Source: Macropodus opercularis (taxonomy: Eukaryota; Chordata; Actinopteri; Anabantiformes; Osphronemidae). Taken from it: a stretch of 64,000 nt of DNA. Below the pieces are notes generated by a model. The model worked only from the letters and a program-made list of their open reading frames with translations, was not told where the DNA came from and did no database searches. The number at the start of each line of letters is the position of its first letter. Position 1 is the stretch's first letter. A program made the translations under genes and the position numbers. The DNA lies in NCBI GenBank assembly GCA_030770545.1, contig CM061105.1, positions 6,741,001 through 6,805,000 of the forward strand, written 5' to 3'. Of the stretch, positions 40,302 to 53,214 are shown one piece after another.

Positions 40302-41334
40302 AACAGGATAACCTAATCAGTGGAAATGAAAGAATTCATCATATACACTGTCTAATGGCAGTGTGTCGGAGGCCAAAGCTCTCTGTCTCTGTCTGGGTAA
40401 GTGGATTCCTCCCGTCCACTCATGGGCCGATGCCTCCTGGGTGTGTATGAGTGAGAGTCTCCCCTCCGCACTGCAATAACCCAAAGCTCTCAGACGTCAG
40501 CGGCTCTGGTGCCCACATGTAAAGATACCCTCTTCCTCTCCCCCCCACACACCAACACACACACACACAACCGGAGGTGCTTGTGGCCTCCCACGCACTG
40601 AGCAGACACGGAGAGCGTTTAATAAGTGTCTGTTGTGTGTGTTTGTGTGTGTTTGTGTGTGATTGTTCATCTCACAGCCCATGATCTGTAGGGATTCCCC
40701 ATTAAAATCACAAGACTTATGTCCTCTTAGAGCCTCTAATCAACTGTCCTTAGAGGACATGTGCAGACTGGAAGGATGCTGGGGAACTGATACACACAGT
40801 TATTAAGCTGGCTGCGCCCATTTTAAAACCACACTGGCTGCTTTAACGCTTAGAGGTGTTGGGTGTGCGTCTTAGCTGTCACTGAGCCATAGCAGTGACC
40901 GCCTGTTGAAGATTACCTCTGCTCAGGATGCCCAACTCATTATGTTTCTTATTCTATGTCAGAGGGAATCAATCTGCAAGTCAGGTATTGATCAGCATGT
41001 AACCCATTTACAGTCAAGGGCTCACAGTTGGCATGTAACACAACGATTCATTTAGTTAATTAGCTGATTTGTTTATTTATGATCACAGGACATTTATGTG
41101 GGGATCCATCACAGCTCTGACCTTTGAAGCTAAAAGGGAAACAAGATCTGCAAGATTTGTGCGGCTCCTTCAGCTCCACGGCTGCATGAAGGTGTAACTG
41201 AACGATTCTGGGCATTTATCTGGGAGATGAAATATTCGCTTTCCTAAAGAGAGTTGATGGCTGCCCCGTGTCAAACTCTAACACTTTACAGGAATAAGTC
41301 AAGGTGCCTGTCTGAAGCCGAAGCTCACTTGCTG

Positions 41335-41640
41335 GGTGATGCAGGAATAATGACCCCAGACATCAAAGTAAATCTACTACAGAGACACTAACTCTGCCTT
41401 TAGGGTGGCCCGACAGAGCCCAGACCTTAATCCAATAGGGAGGCTCTGAAAAGACCCAAAGTTATTCACACCAGACGTGTTAAGAATATGGCTGAGCTGA
41501 AACAGTCAAGAACGGACCAAAGTTCCTGCTGAAGGCTGCGCACGTTGGGTCCATATCTACAGGACGAACCTGCAGGAGCTGCTGCTGCGCAGCCACTTAT
41601 TCAAGGCTGCTGCCGTCACTTTGTGTGTTTAGCTGCTGAG
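41335..41640 (+). mobile_element. Decayed Tc1/mariner-like transposase fragment
   Basis: The plus strand resembles the C-terminal part of fish Tc1-like transposase genes. The stretch GTGGCCCGACAGAGCCCAGA followed by CCTTAATCCAAT corresponds to the WPxQSPDLNPIE motif that carries a catalytic acidic residue, and TTCACACCAGACG followed by AAGAATATGGCTGAGCTGAA corresponds to the segment after it. A base is missing in the WP..SPD motif and a TAG falls at the NPI position, so it cannot code. No terminal inverted repeats were identified. The identification rests on remembered family sequence and needs a repeat search. Confidence 0.75.
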
Positions 41641-43718
41641 TTCAGTACAGACATGCAGGATCAGGGCCGTTTGTGTTTTTGCTCAGAAGCGTTGTTGACT
41701 TTAGTGAAGGTCACCACTACTTCTTCCCGCGACGCTATGTGTAACGCGATAATTACCCACATCGGTGGACAGACGTGACTGTAACCCACACCAGACGGTT
41801 GCACACATTGTTGTTGAAAATCCGTGGTTGCTTGTAAGTGTTTGGACGTCATTTTAATGACTCATAATGGAGCTCGTTTATTTCTGCCATGGTGAAATAT
41901 TTGCCTCTCGTACAATAGGAAGGATTTAATGAAGGAATAACGTTTCACTTCCACGTGTGCCCCAAAGAGGAGAAGGTGCTCACTGAGACAGAAATTAAAA
42001 TCTTGTTTTTCTGCACTGCCTTAATGTAATCACACACTCTTGTGTTCCCACAGGGCTCCACATGACAAGTTACCTTTCTGGAGCAAGTGAACCACATCGG
42101 TGACGTCTGCACCGCTGCTGTAATGTCATGACGGCGTTTCACTGTCTTCATGTCGTGACACAGCTCGTCACACCTCTGTGATGTCATCATCCAGCTTTAT
42201 TTGATTTTCCCTCCTCCAGCGCTGTTACCTCTTCAGACTGCAGCAGCCTGCCAAGCTCACTCCATTGCCCTCGCGTCTTTTCCTTTTTCCTCTCTGGATC
42301 TCCCTCTTTTGTCCCTGCTGTCATCTTGGTTCTTTTTTTGTTGTTGTTGTTTTTGGTTTGTTGACATGTGGTCTTGTCAAGTTGACATAATTGAAAGTAG
42401 TGTGATCTAGTGGAGTTTATGTGATAATACGCACTTGGTACTTGTGTGTGTGTGTGTACATCCCACACATCTCCATCTTTCAGCCAGGAAGCCTGGAGCT
42501 GTGGTGTGTAGGTTTGTTGAGTTCATCAGCCAACTCAGTTTCAGTTGTGTCAAGGTCTGACGATGCGACTCATATAATTCTGTGGTTATATGGAATGAAA
42601 AACAAATCTGCGGAACAGTATTTATGCACAATTCTGAAAATCCCACACTGGGTGGAGATGAAAACCAACTCACCCAGACAGTGAAGCCATCAGTGCTAAT
42701 GACCTGCCCCACAGAGTTTTCCCATTGTGAAAGAAGTAGCTCCAGGATATTAAAGATTTTTATCATGTGAGCCATTACAATCATACTGGCAACACAGGAC
42801 TCCTACTCACTGCCAACAGGTCTCAGCCAAGTCTCTGAACAGATGCGATGTGTAACGTCGGTGCAGTGGAGAGTCTTAACTACCGGTCGGGGACATAGTG
42901 ACACTGAGAGACGTGGACGTACATCAGGGATCTAGGGATCATATGCTAATTTGAGTATCAGGGTGTATGTATGTATGTGCAGTTAGTGCATCTTCTGTTG
43001 TACTACAGACACAGTAAACTCAGTTATGTTGGTTCCACAAACGGTGCCATTATGCACATAAAACCTACCTGTCACTGTTGTGTGAGTCGTTGTATTTGAA
43101 TGATAAAAAGTCCTTGGGAATCCATGAACAATGCGACACTGACGTTTTGTTTTCATGACAAACTTGCATTATTTTCCACGGCACCTTTGTTTGTCTGTTG
43201 TTTTCTCATTTTCTTTATTTAGATTAACTTTGAAAGACACCAGAAAACAGAAGCTTTAAACTCTGTGACAGTGTTCTCCCTGCCATAACAGCTACCTGTG
43301 ATGAATGTTATATATACAGGTATTAACGTGACAATCGCTCGTTTTATTAGAATACGTCTGATCTCGCATTTCCTCCAGCAAACTTCCCAGACAACATTAA
43401 CGAGTATCTCTACAGTCATTTCATGTTAATTCAGTTATGGTGTCTTTCACTAAGTCTAACCCGTTTAATGCTGAGACTATGAGAGGAAGGAATCAAATTA
43501 TCACACAGGAGTAGAACAGGTTCAGTGAAAACAGACGACTATATAATGGTGTCTAATGCTGCCATATAAAGAATGAGCGTTAGGTTTCATATCTCTAGAA
43601 CATACTGTAGCGGCTGTCACTCTTATTGTGTGAAATGAAAGTACAATGATTCAATGATGAGAACGTATTGAAAGTATGGAGGTAATTGCAGAAATTACCA
43701 GACTTTTTACCCATTTAA

Positions 43719-43736
43719 CACACACACACACACACA
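43719..43736. repeat. (CA)n short microsatellite
   Basis: About nine CA units, intergenic. Confidence 0.9.
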
Positions 43737-44624
43737 AAAGAGAGATTCCCCAAAGTCTTCATTTATGTTTTGGCACCAACAAAATTCTAAGATCATGCAC
43801 CAGTTGGTGTTAATGTTGTGGCTGTTCTGTGGAGCACTGCCTCGCCATGAAGGCACTAGACAGACCCCCTAATTAGACTGATCAGAGCTGAATCATTTTC
43901 AAAGGCAATTAAAATCTGTTTCAGACAGCTGTGAAACAGGGGGAGTGAATAATAACACATCTGGTGTCATAAGCAAACTAATTAATTGAAAGGAAGCTGC
44001 TTATCTGTCATTATCCCCTTGTGTCCCCTGCACCTAAGCTGCTAAAGAGTCATTTAACAATAACAACTGACATCTTATGTCTGTGAGGTGATGCTGTGCT
44101 TGTTTTCTGTAACATCTCATAAGCTAATGTTGAACATCTTGAATATTTAAAGCTAATATTGCACAAATCCATTCATGAAAGGGTTTTCTGCAGTGAGTGC
44201 TCTCTGCTAACTTGATAACTCAACCATGTCATTAGTGTCTGCTGTCTTCAAAGTCACTGTTTCTTAACAAATAACAGGAGCAGAAATGTAGATTATAACA
44301 AACTTCTCGTAAAGCTGCTTGTCATCGGTTTTATGTCTTTTGTGACATGTTTTGTGTCATTATGGATTTTTTTCAAAGCCATACATGCCAAGTTAAAAGA
44401 GCAGGATGTTTTATGTTAGACTTTAGATTTCCTGTTTCCATAGTGACGTCGTGATGGTTTTCCCAGAAATGACTTTAAATGCATAATATGATGTTTAGGA
44501 GACAGAGCACTGTATAAAATAGGAAGTGGCACACGTTTATTCATTTTAAAAAATAAAGTAAGCTGCAGGAAACTAAAATCAGACGCTATAAAGTCAACAT
44601 ACATGATATGTTTGAGCAAATTCC

Positions 44625-44830
44625 AATGAAGTGAACCCTTATAAATCCCACAATGGGGAAATTTGTGCTCTGCATTTAACACATCCTTAAGTAAATACAC
44701 AGCAGAGAAACACACACCGTGAACAAACACCTGGAGCGGTGGGCAGTCACTTGGGGGTTCGGTGCCTTGCTCAAGGGTCACCTCAGTTGAACCTGCCCAA
44801 CCTGGGACCCTGGTCCAACCCCTGATCCAT
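44625..44830. mobile_element. Decayed teleost interspersed repeat (GGGGAAATT..TGCATTTAAC type)
   Basis: Contains strings common in a widespread fish repeat: ACAATGGGGAAATTTGTGCT, CTGCATTTAACACATCC, CACACACCGTGAACA, GGAGCGGTGGGCAG and TTCGGTGCCTTGCTCAAGGG. The order and spacing fit the remembered repeat. The superfamily is not certain to me, so I give none. Confidence 0.65.
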
Positions 44831-45433
44831 TGGGACACAATGCCCCTTATTTGTACCACTGATGTGACACTGACCTTGCATGAAATCTTTGAATCTGTGC
44901 TTGGTCCCAACATCCTTTCCTTCAGTAACACAGTAAATCAGCATAATATAACTTGGTGCTGTTCTTTTGTATAAATGCACATGATTTATATTAGTGTCAG
45001 TCTTTACTGCAGTTTCTGCTGAAATAGCAAATGTCTCCATCTCTACTTTTTTTTCAAACAATGACGTCTCTCTCTGGTGACCTTTACTTTTTCACATCCC
45101 TCTCCATCCTAATTTATGTTTCTTCCATTTCTTTCAAGCGTTTCCTTTTCCTCAAACCTCCTAATTGTCTGGGATTCTAGTTATTACTGTACCAAGTTTG
45201 GTGTCACAGTCTGCATTTGCGTACACAGACATAACAGAGTGAGTCAGATGATATAATGTTCTGTTTGAAATAATGAGTCTCTTTTTGTCCTGAGGGAGAC
45301 TGCTACGAGAGCAGGGAGAGTATATTGCTCTGTGTACAGAAAACGCGAAAGGTGAATATCCAGAAAAAGCACCATAAATATGTAAAAGTCTGGTTTGATT
45401 AGTTCTTTATGTATAAACACCTAAAACAACTTG

Positions 45434-45640
45434 TTTCCAGGGTCGCCCAGGTGCCTTTGTGCTTGGCTTTTCTCCCACAGTCCAACATGTCCTGTAGGTG
45501 TGAGTGCTGATTGTGCGATTGTTTGTCTTTATATGTGGCGCTTTGATGACTGGCGATCTGGCCACAGTGAAGCCCACCCCTCGCCTGATTGACAGCTGGG
45601 TTAGGCTCCAGCGTACCCACAACCCTTACAAGGACAAAAC
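45434..45640 (-). mobile_element. Decayed teleost interspersed repeat
   Basis: Read on the minus strand it has the order of a very common fish repeat: GGGTTGTGGGTACGCTGGAG, CCTAACCCAGCTGTCA, a GCCAGTCATC-type segment, AAAGACAAACAATCGCACAA, ACTCACACCTACAGG and TTGGACTGTGGGAGAAA. It is truncated and diverged. The two short open frames across it are repeat-derived. Confidence 0.7.
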
Positions 45641-47330
45641 AGTAGAGTGAAGTATTTGTCGTACCTCAGTCAATTAAAATTACATAACACATACTTCACA
45701 AATGCAAAGGCACTAAAGTGTAAAAAGCTTGTGTGCTTTATGCTGCTGTTTCCCACCATAGATTGTGTAGTAATAGATATATAATCAGCTTAACTGGGAA
45801 AAGGTTCGTCGCCAGTCACATCTGCAGGATGGACATTAGTCTGTGGGCACGTGTGTAGATGCCTATGTGCCCTATAAGCACAGTCTCTGTAGCTCTACTA
45901 CTCAACGTGGTAGAGGGGTGTGGAGAAAAAAAAAGAAAAACCAATGCATCTAATTAATCACGGAATTTTCATCTGGTTTGTGTTTTTCTGCACGTAGCCT
46001 GAATAAAACGTTCATTAGCTTACGCTGGATGAGCCGACAGAACATTCAAACACGCAATGAAACTGCCTCGATATTGTGTAAATATTGTGCATCGGGAGAT
46101 TACACAGTGTAAATCTATCACATTTATCTTGTGAGTTATTTACCTTATGATGCGATAACAACATATTTCCCACAGGTATCCTTAACGGTCACTGTAGCAC
46201 TGTAGGCGGTGAAAGGCACTAGCATTCACTATTTGTCCACCTAATGAAGACTCTGTTAAAGATCATTATTTGCCCTCTCAACATATAAAAATATCACACG
46301 CACACAGCTTGAATGTAAATGTCCTCTAATGCGTCTTACAAATGGGTCTGGGAGCAGCATGTACTACTTAAAGCTTTTAAATATAACGTTAGTGCACATT
46401 TTGTGGGCTTTCTGTTTTCACATGGTCGTGTATGACTGTCTCTGTAATTATTCATGCAGAACACATTAAATTCAACCTTGTTGTGATTGTGGTTTTGACA
46501 GAGCTGTATGATGTCTCATGTTGTTTGCAGTAAAGGTACAATATCAACTAAAATCCTTGTTGTTCAGAAGATGGAGAGATAATTTCAGACAAAGAAGATT
46601 GGGTTTTTTAATTTGCATTTAATATATTGCCTAAACATTGAACAGTTATAATAAATGCTGTGTTGTTCAATACTATTTGAAAATTATTCACATATATTTT
46701 TATGTGTGTAGCAAAATATGGAAAATATCACAGGCAGGAATGAGACCATTACTCTGAGAAACTGCAGCTGCAAGGATCGCTGTATTTATTTTAGTTTTAG
46801 TTTTTTTGCTTGCTCTGTTGCTGCCACGACTCAAAATGAAGTGAAGTACAAGTTGTGAATTAATAAAGCAGGTTGACTGTTCCTTTAAGCAGCATTTTAC
46901 ATATTCCAAGATGCTTCTGAATATCAAGACAAAGATGGTAATTTAGTAATTTATGCGATTATTGACAGCTTCAGTCTACCTGTATAATAACTCTACAATA
47001 AGAAAAGCACTGTTACTACTAACCAGTGGCCATTTGTGGCCATTTGATGATGTAGCATCTTGCCTGCTGGCCAACTTTACACCAGCTGGAGAAATACCAC
47101 TAATTAGACTGTCGGCTAAGGTTTGCTCCACTTCCTATAGGGGAAACATTTCGTCAGGCGTGGACCATGCATAACCTGACAAATATGTCAAATATGACAA
47201 ACTTTTTAAATGTTGATGCAAACAACGGTTAAAAGCCGTGTTTCTTTGCTAATGAACCAAACTTCAAACCGTTTCCGCATAGCCATGTGCATGTCTCACA
47301 AACATGACGTAACTGTCCCTTATACAGGCG

Positions 47331-47564
47331 ATTGGTCGGTGAAAACGCGAGTCCTGCCTCTTCTCGCTTCCCATTGGATCCATTATTAAAACCCCGTTTC
47401 TGTGATTGGCTGGAGAGCCACGCTGCTATTGGCTGACGTCCCACACTAACAATTTCAAAATCGGTTATTTCGCGTTTAGAAACCGTGGCGCAGCTGCACG
47501 TACAGAGCAAGAAAGACAAAGATTAGAGGAGTGGGCGCTATTTTATTGACTGGTTCCACGCAAG
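47331..47564 (+). promoter_or_regulatory. pif1 promoter and untranslated first exon
   Basis: Four inverted CCAAT boxes (ATTGG) lie at 47331-47335, 47373-47377, 47405-47409 and 47428-47432, spaced 42, 32 and 23 bp. A CRE-like TGACGTC overlaps the last. TTCAAA at 47454-47459, the reverse complement of a CHR-type TTTGAA, follows 22 bases on. The untranslated exon probably ends at 47564 before GTGAGT, with an alternative donor at 47634/47635, and splices to 47758. There is no TATA box. NF-Y sites with a CHR are typical of vertebrate G2/M genes. Confidence 0.6.
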
Positions 47565-47769
47565 GTGAGTGCAGGAGTAAGTTTAATTCCACCAGGGAGT
47601 CTAGTTGCATCGTTAAATTATATTCTGAATAACGGTGAGTGTTTGCGTTGATTGAAAGCAGCCCTGTCCTTACCTTCATTTCGGCCTCATTCCTGTGAAC
47701 TGATCGAGCAAATCGCTAGTCGCTTACATTATAAAGAGCAACTTTTGTGTTTGGCAGACTTTCACTGCA

Positions 47770-50700
47770 ATGTTGGCAGGAGAGGACGGTGCCCAGCTGC
47801 AGTGCTGTGTGACGGTGGAGCAGCTCAACGCCTCCGGGCAAGCCACCCGGAGGCAGGTCCTCCGAAAAGCGTCTGTTGTTCTGGGCAGGAACGAGTTCCA
47901 GGAGATTATCCTCCGCGTCCACGACGGAAAAGTCCCTCAAAGTTTCCGCCTGAAAGAGTTCAAACTATTCACCAAGTTCGCCAGAGATGGGAAGTGCACT
48001 GTGAAACTACTCCCCGCAAACACCCAGGTGCTCATTTCCAACTGTCCTCCTGACCAGCTGAATCTCTTCCTCAAGACCCTAAGCATCAAACATCAGGCCT
48101 GGCAGGGCAACAAGCCTCTGAGCGATAGAGAGAAGCTCAAAGCGGGTCTGCCCCGCAGCTTTGAGGCCATCAGCCCCCTGCAGCAAAAAGACATCCAGAA
48201 GGTCAATGAGATGAGAAGCAAAGTGGCAGCCAAAGGCCTCTCAGACCGCACCAATAAAATGGCCGTGGCACAAACAGGACAGCAGGTCAAAAGGTCGAGG
48301 AGCGACTGTAACTTCAGCCCAGTGAGTTGTTGCTGTTTAAAGTTAACTTTTTGCAGTTGATATTGTTGGCAGCCCTTTGCTAGGTCACGCTCTCAATTCT
48401 TTATCTCATGTCTTTAAAGCCAGTGAACACGGTATACGAGACAAAAAGTTACATTTATTTCCAAAGTTATTTTTACTAAGAAGAAATCACAAAAGGCGTC
48501 ACATCTAAAATGCTAAAAAGAGGAAACCAGGATGCAATGTACAGTGAAAATAGATTAAAATATGGCCATTCAACATTATAATGGGTTCTTATCTGTTCGT
48601 AATGAGCCATAGGGCTGATGTAAGCGTGTAATGTTTATGACTTTGTCAACAGTGGCGTTCTGCACCACCTTGAAACGTTCTATTACTGAAACATGTGAAA
48701 AAAAACTGCCATAAGCAAGTTGGCTGGCATGAATAATCATTTCAAACTCAGAGAGTGACTCAGTAGACCTACGTTTGTGAAAAACTCATCAAAGCATTTG
48801 CATGATAATCACGATTCAAATCTATCACCATGAAGAACGGCGTCATCAGCTGTGTTTATCATTTCAGGTGAAGGCCAACCCAAGTAAGAGGCCTATCCTG
48901 TCTCTGCCATCACAAAAGCTAAATAAAGAACAGGCTGCTGTCCTTAGTGCGGTGCTTAGTGGCAAGAATGTCTTTTTCACTGGAAGTGCAGGTGAGTGTT
49001 ACAAAGATAATTGAACATTGCTGGAAGTGTTCATGTCACAATCCTGAAGCTTTTACCTCTGTTTTAATTTTCAGGTACAGGAAAGTCGTTCTTGCTTAAG
49101 AGAATCGTGGGGTCTCTGCCTCCAAAGAGCACCTTTGCCACGGCCAGCACAGGAGTAGCTGCATGTCACATTGGAGGAACCACGTTGCACAACTTTGCAG
49201 GTCAATTATTGTGCTTCTGAAAAAATAAAATAATTAGGGGTTTTTTTAAGCACAAAATTGGTAGCTAGGGATGTGCTGAGGTTAGTTTTCACCACAATAA
49301 CAAGTCTTAAATTGCCAAAGTAATTGGTTGGTCTGCTAGTTTGACAAGACTCCTCTTAAAATGGCAGACACACACGTAGTGGTGTTGTTTTGTCCTAAAT
49401 GAGAAAAGCAGTTTTTATTAGGAATTATTTTGCTCCGTATTATTATTTATGTAGGTACAATTTCAGATTTCAAAATGGTGAGTAATATGTTTCGCACGTG
49501 CTCTGAGCCAAACATTACATCAAGTAGAATTAAATAGTTATGTTTGGTTTTTCTGACCCTGTGGCTATTTTTATCTCTGTCACAGCTGCAGCCTTAGACT
49601 TCATTGCACTGTTTGTGTGCTGCCTTTCCAAACCTGAATCTTTAATATAATTGGGGTGAAGGTGTCTGGTGTCTTTTACATATTAACATGTTGGTTAATT
49701 AAATCTCAATATACAGTAAAGGATGTGAATTGGGCACTTGCATAGCTGTTATTTGTTTCTGTCTCCTCTGACTGTCTTCTGTGCTGCTGCTCCCTACAGG
49801 TATCGGTTCAGGCTCCGCGCCGCTGGAGCAGTGCATCGAGTTGGCTCAGAGGCCCGGAGTACTGCAGCACTGGACTAGCTGTCGACATCTCATCATTGAC
49901 GAGATCTCCATGGTGGAAGCCCAGTTCTTTGATAAGCTAGAGTCAGTGGCCAGGTGAGAGGAAGGAGTTCAGCAGCCGACCAACTCAGTTAACCAAGCCT
50001 GTAGTAAAAAAACGCTGTTACAGCTAGTGTTTGATGTTCACACTGTTTCTCAAGGCAGGTAGGTTAATTTTTGCCTGTTGAGAAGAATTGTAAACATAAA
50101 TTAAATAATAGTAACATAAATTTAACAGTTATCGTGACTAAACAAATGTTCAAAAACCTTGTAGTAATGGATCAAAGCCAACACTGTGGAATGGCGCCAC
50201 ATATTAACACTCACTGATCTGGGTCTTGTCGCTGTACGCTCGCAGGTCAGTGAGGAGGTCCACTGAGCCATTCGGAGGCATCCAGCTGATCGTATGTGGC
50301 GACTTCCTCCAGCTGCCTCCTGTTTCTAAGGGAAAGGAAAAGGCCAGCTTCTGTTTTCAGGTCAGGTCTCATGGCTTCCCCTCTCTGTCCATGTCACTTT
50401 TGTTTTAGTAACTGTGTGTTTCAGAAAGTTGATTAGGTCACGAAGATTAATTGATCATTTACACTGAAATTCTGTACAGTTATATGTAGTAATTTAAGAC
50501 ATTCATTGTCTGTAGTATGGTTGGAGGTGTTGTTACCAACAGGAATTATAATATTATATACTGTCCTGGTTTTATGCAACACAAAGTAAAAATGCTTTAT
50601 TAGGGCTGGTAATGTGTCCCTGTGCCATTAGGTCAGTCTGAGTACATGCATCATTATTGTCCTGAGCCTTTTAATTCAGAATGTTCCCATTTGCCAGCGG

Positions 50701-53214
50701 CTAGCCTACAGCCTCTTATTTCACTGAGAGCATTAATGGATGTGATTTGACAAAGCTCTTCCCTGTGTGTCAACCAACAGGCCAGGAGTTGGCGTAAGGT
50801 CATTCAGGTCAACATGGAGCTGACGGAAGTGAGAAGGCAAACAGAGCAGTCCTTCATCTCCCTCCTGCAGGCAGTGAGGGTGGGCAGGTGAAAGAGCGAG
50901 CAGAGAGCATTTCTAAAATGATGTCGGCTCCACATTTATTATTGTACAACTGATGTGATGGGAATGTTTTATGCCACGTGTGCAGTGACAATGTTCTCAA
51001 GTTACAAGAATTCATTTTTATTTTTTTACTCTGCAGAACACCTGTGCTCTGCTGCCAACAGAGCTTTTTCTAAGGGTTTTCTCCTTTGCCAACATTCAGG
51101 GTGACGGAGGACGTCACTGCTAAGCTGATAGAAAGTGCCTACCACAGCATCGAGAGAGACGGCATCCTCGCCACCCGGCTGTGCACACACAAGGATGACG
51201 TGGAGCTCACCAACGACAGCAAACTGCAGCAGTTGCCAGGTCTGAACGTGTCTGATCAGTTATATGTACAATAATGAGGCCCCCCTCCAGCTCTAACGGA
51301 TATGATTTTGTAAAAAAATCATTTTCCATGGCTTGAGTCATAACCTTGTTGAAACCTGTTGCCTCTCAACAGCTTGTTTACCACTTGTTTCCTGACTCCT
51401 GTTATTTCCTGCAATGCTGGTTTAGTTTAATGGTAACTGTATGACTGGGTGTTTGACTGATCACTACATTTACACTGAAATCTTCTTTTTTTTTTTTTTT
51501 TTTTTTTTGTTGTTGTTGTTGGTAATTTCATACTCTGCACTTGCAACCTTATGCAGTGGCCTATGTTGACCCTAATTTACTGTATGTACCCACCAATGAC
51601 TAACTGCTCTGCATGGTGTGGTTCAGTGTCTTGCAAGAAGAGCTAAGTGAATGTGAAGCTATTTTTTTTCACAATTCAATCACACATTCATCATAACCAC
51701 CATAACCTGTCACTTAGGTGCAGTGCGTGTGTTTGAGGCTCTTGACAGTGACCCAGCTCTGGTGAAGACTATAGATGCTCACAGCCCAGTCAGCAGGCTC
51801 CTCCAGCTCAAAGTGGGAGCTCAGGTATGAGAACTCCATCTCTTCTCTTGCTGCTGTTTGGCACACAGTGTTCACTTTTGACATGTGCTTTAAACCTTTT
51901 GTCATAAGGTCATGCTGACAAAGAACCTGGATGTCAGTCGGGGTTTGGTCAATGGAGCGCGAGGGGTTGTGGTAGCTTTTGAGTCTGAAAAACATGGTTA
52001 GTACCTACATACTTGCTTCCATTTATGATGGAAAAACAGCAGTTAATATTGTAGCATTAGACACAAATCGAATGTTTCACTGGCTCCCTCTGTGTCTTTA
52101 GGGTTCCCACGTGTGCGTTTCCTATGTGGTGTTACAGAGGCGCTAAAGCCTGAGCGCTGGGTCTTTAAATCCGGTGGCGGGATCCACCTTAGTCGACAGC
52201 AGCTGCCACTCAAACTGGCCTGGGCCATTTCCATCCACAAGAGCCAGGTGAGCTCAGGTTCAGTCAGATGCACACATTGTTCTGCAACAGCACATTAGAG
52301 AAATGGTCACGGAGCACTAGGATGACCTACTTTTTCTCTAAGGGAAGACATTGTTCAGTGTTGCCATGGGACACCAGTCATTTATGTAGAATGCACCATA
52401 TTTAGTTTAATTACTCAGAACAGTCCTTGGGTGAGGCGAGACATCTATAATTTACTATTACAAGTTATCTGTAGTTGAAGGAAAGGATGAAAGGAAATAA
52501 AAAATATAACAGTACAGAATGTCGGGGGTGGACATGATGTGGCTTGAATCTTAAACGCTGGTCAGTAACTCCTTTCTAATCTTCTACTCTTAAACTCAAC
52601 ATTTATTTTTCTTTTGAGATGACAAATTTTACTTCCTACTCACAAGCTTGTAGTATAAAGGACGACCTAATGGCACAGCACTTAAACAGTACTTTGACTG
52701 GGATGTGAATAAATCAGTGAGGATTTCGATGTTTCTCGTGTGCATCATATTAAGTATCAGCACAGTATTTCTGGGCTGTAAACATTGGTTTCCATGCCAA
52801 CAGGTTTATGGGTTATCTTAATACAAAAATATATATTGTCCTTTATTTTAGGGAATGACACTGGACTGTGTGGAAATTTCCCTGGCACGTGTGTTTGAGA
52901 GTGGACAGGCTTATGTGGCCCTGTCTCGAGCTCGGAGCCTTGAGGGTCTGCGGGTCATGGACTTTGACCCCCGGGTGGTGCGGGCGGATCCAGATGTTCT
53001 CCTCTATTACAAGAAACTAAGGAAGGAGAGGCTACTCATGCAGGTGGGTGCTGCTTCTTATGCCAGACTGTATAGTAGAAGTTTTGCTGTATTCAAATAA
53101 GATTTTTAGAATGGGATACTTATATTTTAAGGAACACTATCGCAAACTAAATGATAACTTTTGTCTCCACTACAGGTCTCCATGGATGATTTTGTTGGTC
53201 ACAGTAATAAATGA
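47770..53214 (+). CDS. pif1: PIF1 5'-to-3' DNA helicase
   Basis: Superfamily 1B ATP-dependent helicase that unwinds G-quadruplexes and stalled forks and acts at telomeres, in nucleus and mitochondria. Exons: 47770-48321, 48868-48991, 49075-49200, 49800-49953, 50246-50360, 50781-50887, 51100-51239, 51718-51824, 51909-51996, 52102-52247, 52852-53043, 53176-53214, totalling 1890 nt, 629 residues (human about 641). Motif I is GSAGTGKS (223-230), motif Ia ATASTGVAACHIGGTTLH, motif II IIDEISMVEA (D301, E302), motif III GDFLQLPPV (337-345); the Pif1 signature region reads WRKVIQVNMELTEVRRQ. Motif V is SIHKSQGMTLD and motif VI AYVALSRARS. The N-terminal domain (1-184) is one exon, as expected for the variable regulatory part. 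The start is the first ATG after the acceptor at 47757. A short last exon encodes VSMDDFVGHSNK. Confidence 0.96.
48322..53175 (+). other. pif1 introns
   Basis: Eleven introns with GT..AG borders, the longest being 52248-52851 (604 bp), 49201-49799 (599 bp) and 48322-48867 (546 bp). A poly-T run with GTT units lies at 51486-51520. No nested gene was seen. The intron at 48992-49074 splits a Gly codon inside the Walker A motif. Confidence 0.85.
51486..51520. repeat. Poly-T and (GTT)n tract
   Basis: About 23 T followed by GTT units, inside a pif1 intron. Confidence 0.95.

Larger units (their letters stand above)
38566..47330. other. Gene-free stretch between the EP4-type receptor and pif1
   Basis: Close to the receptor it should hold that gene's promoter and untranslated exon; a TATATAAG box on the plus strand lies at 38797-38804. 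Further along are simple repeats (40273-40301, 43719-43736), a Tc1-like relic (41335-41640), two decayed teleost repeats (44625-44830, 45434-45640) and a candidate conserved block (43840-44060). Open frames up to 171 codons (44416-44931 minus) overlap repeats and are not genes. Confidence 0.6.

Noticed and set aside
44416..44931. 171-codon minus-strand open frame
   Set aside because: Much of it runs through a decayed interspersed repeat.
53044..53100. Readthrough extension of the pif1 penultimate exon to a stop at 53098-53100
   Set aside because: A good donor (CAG then GTGGGT) at 53044 and a short in-frame last exon at 53176-53214 fit better; the extended form could be a minor isoform.
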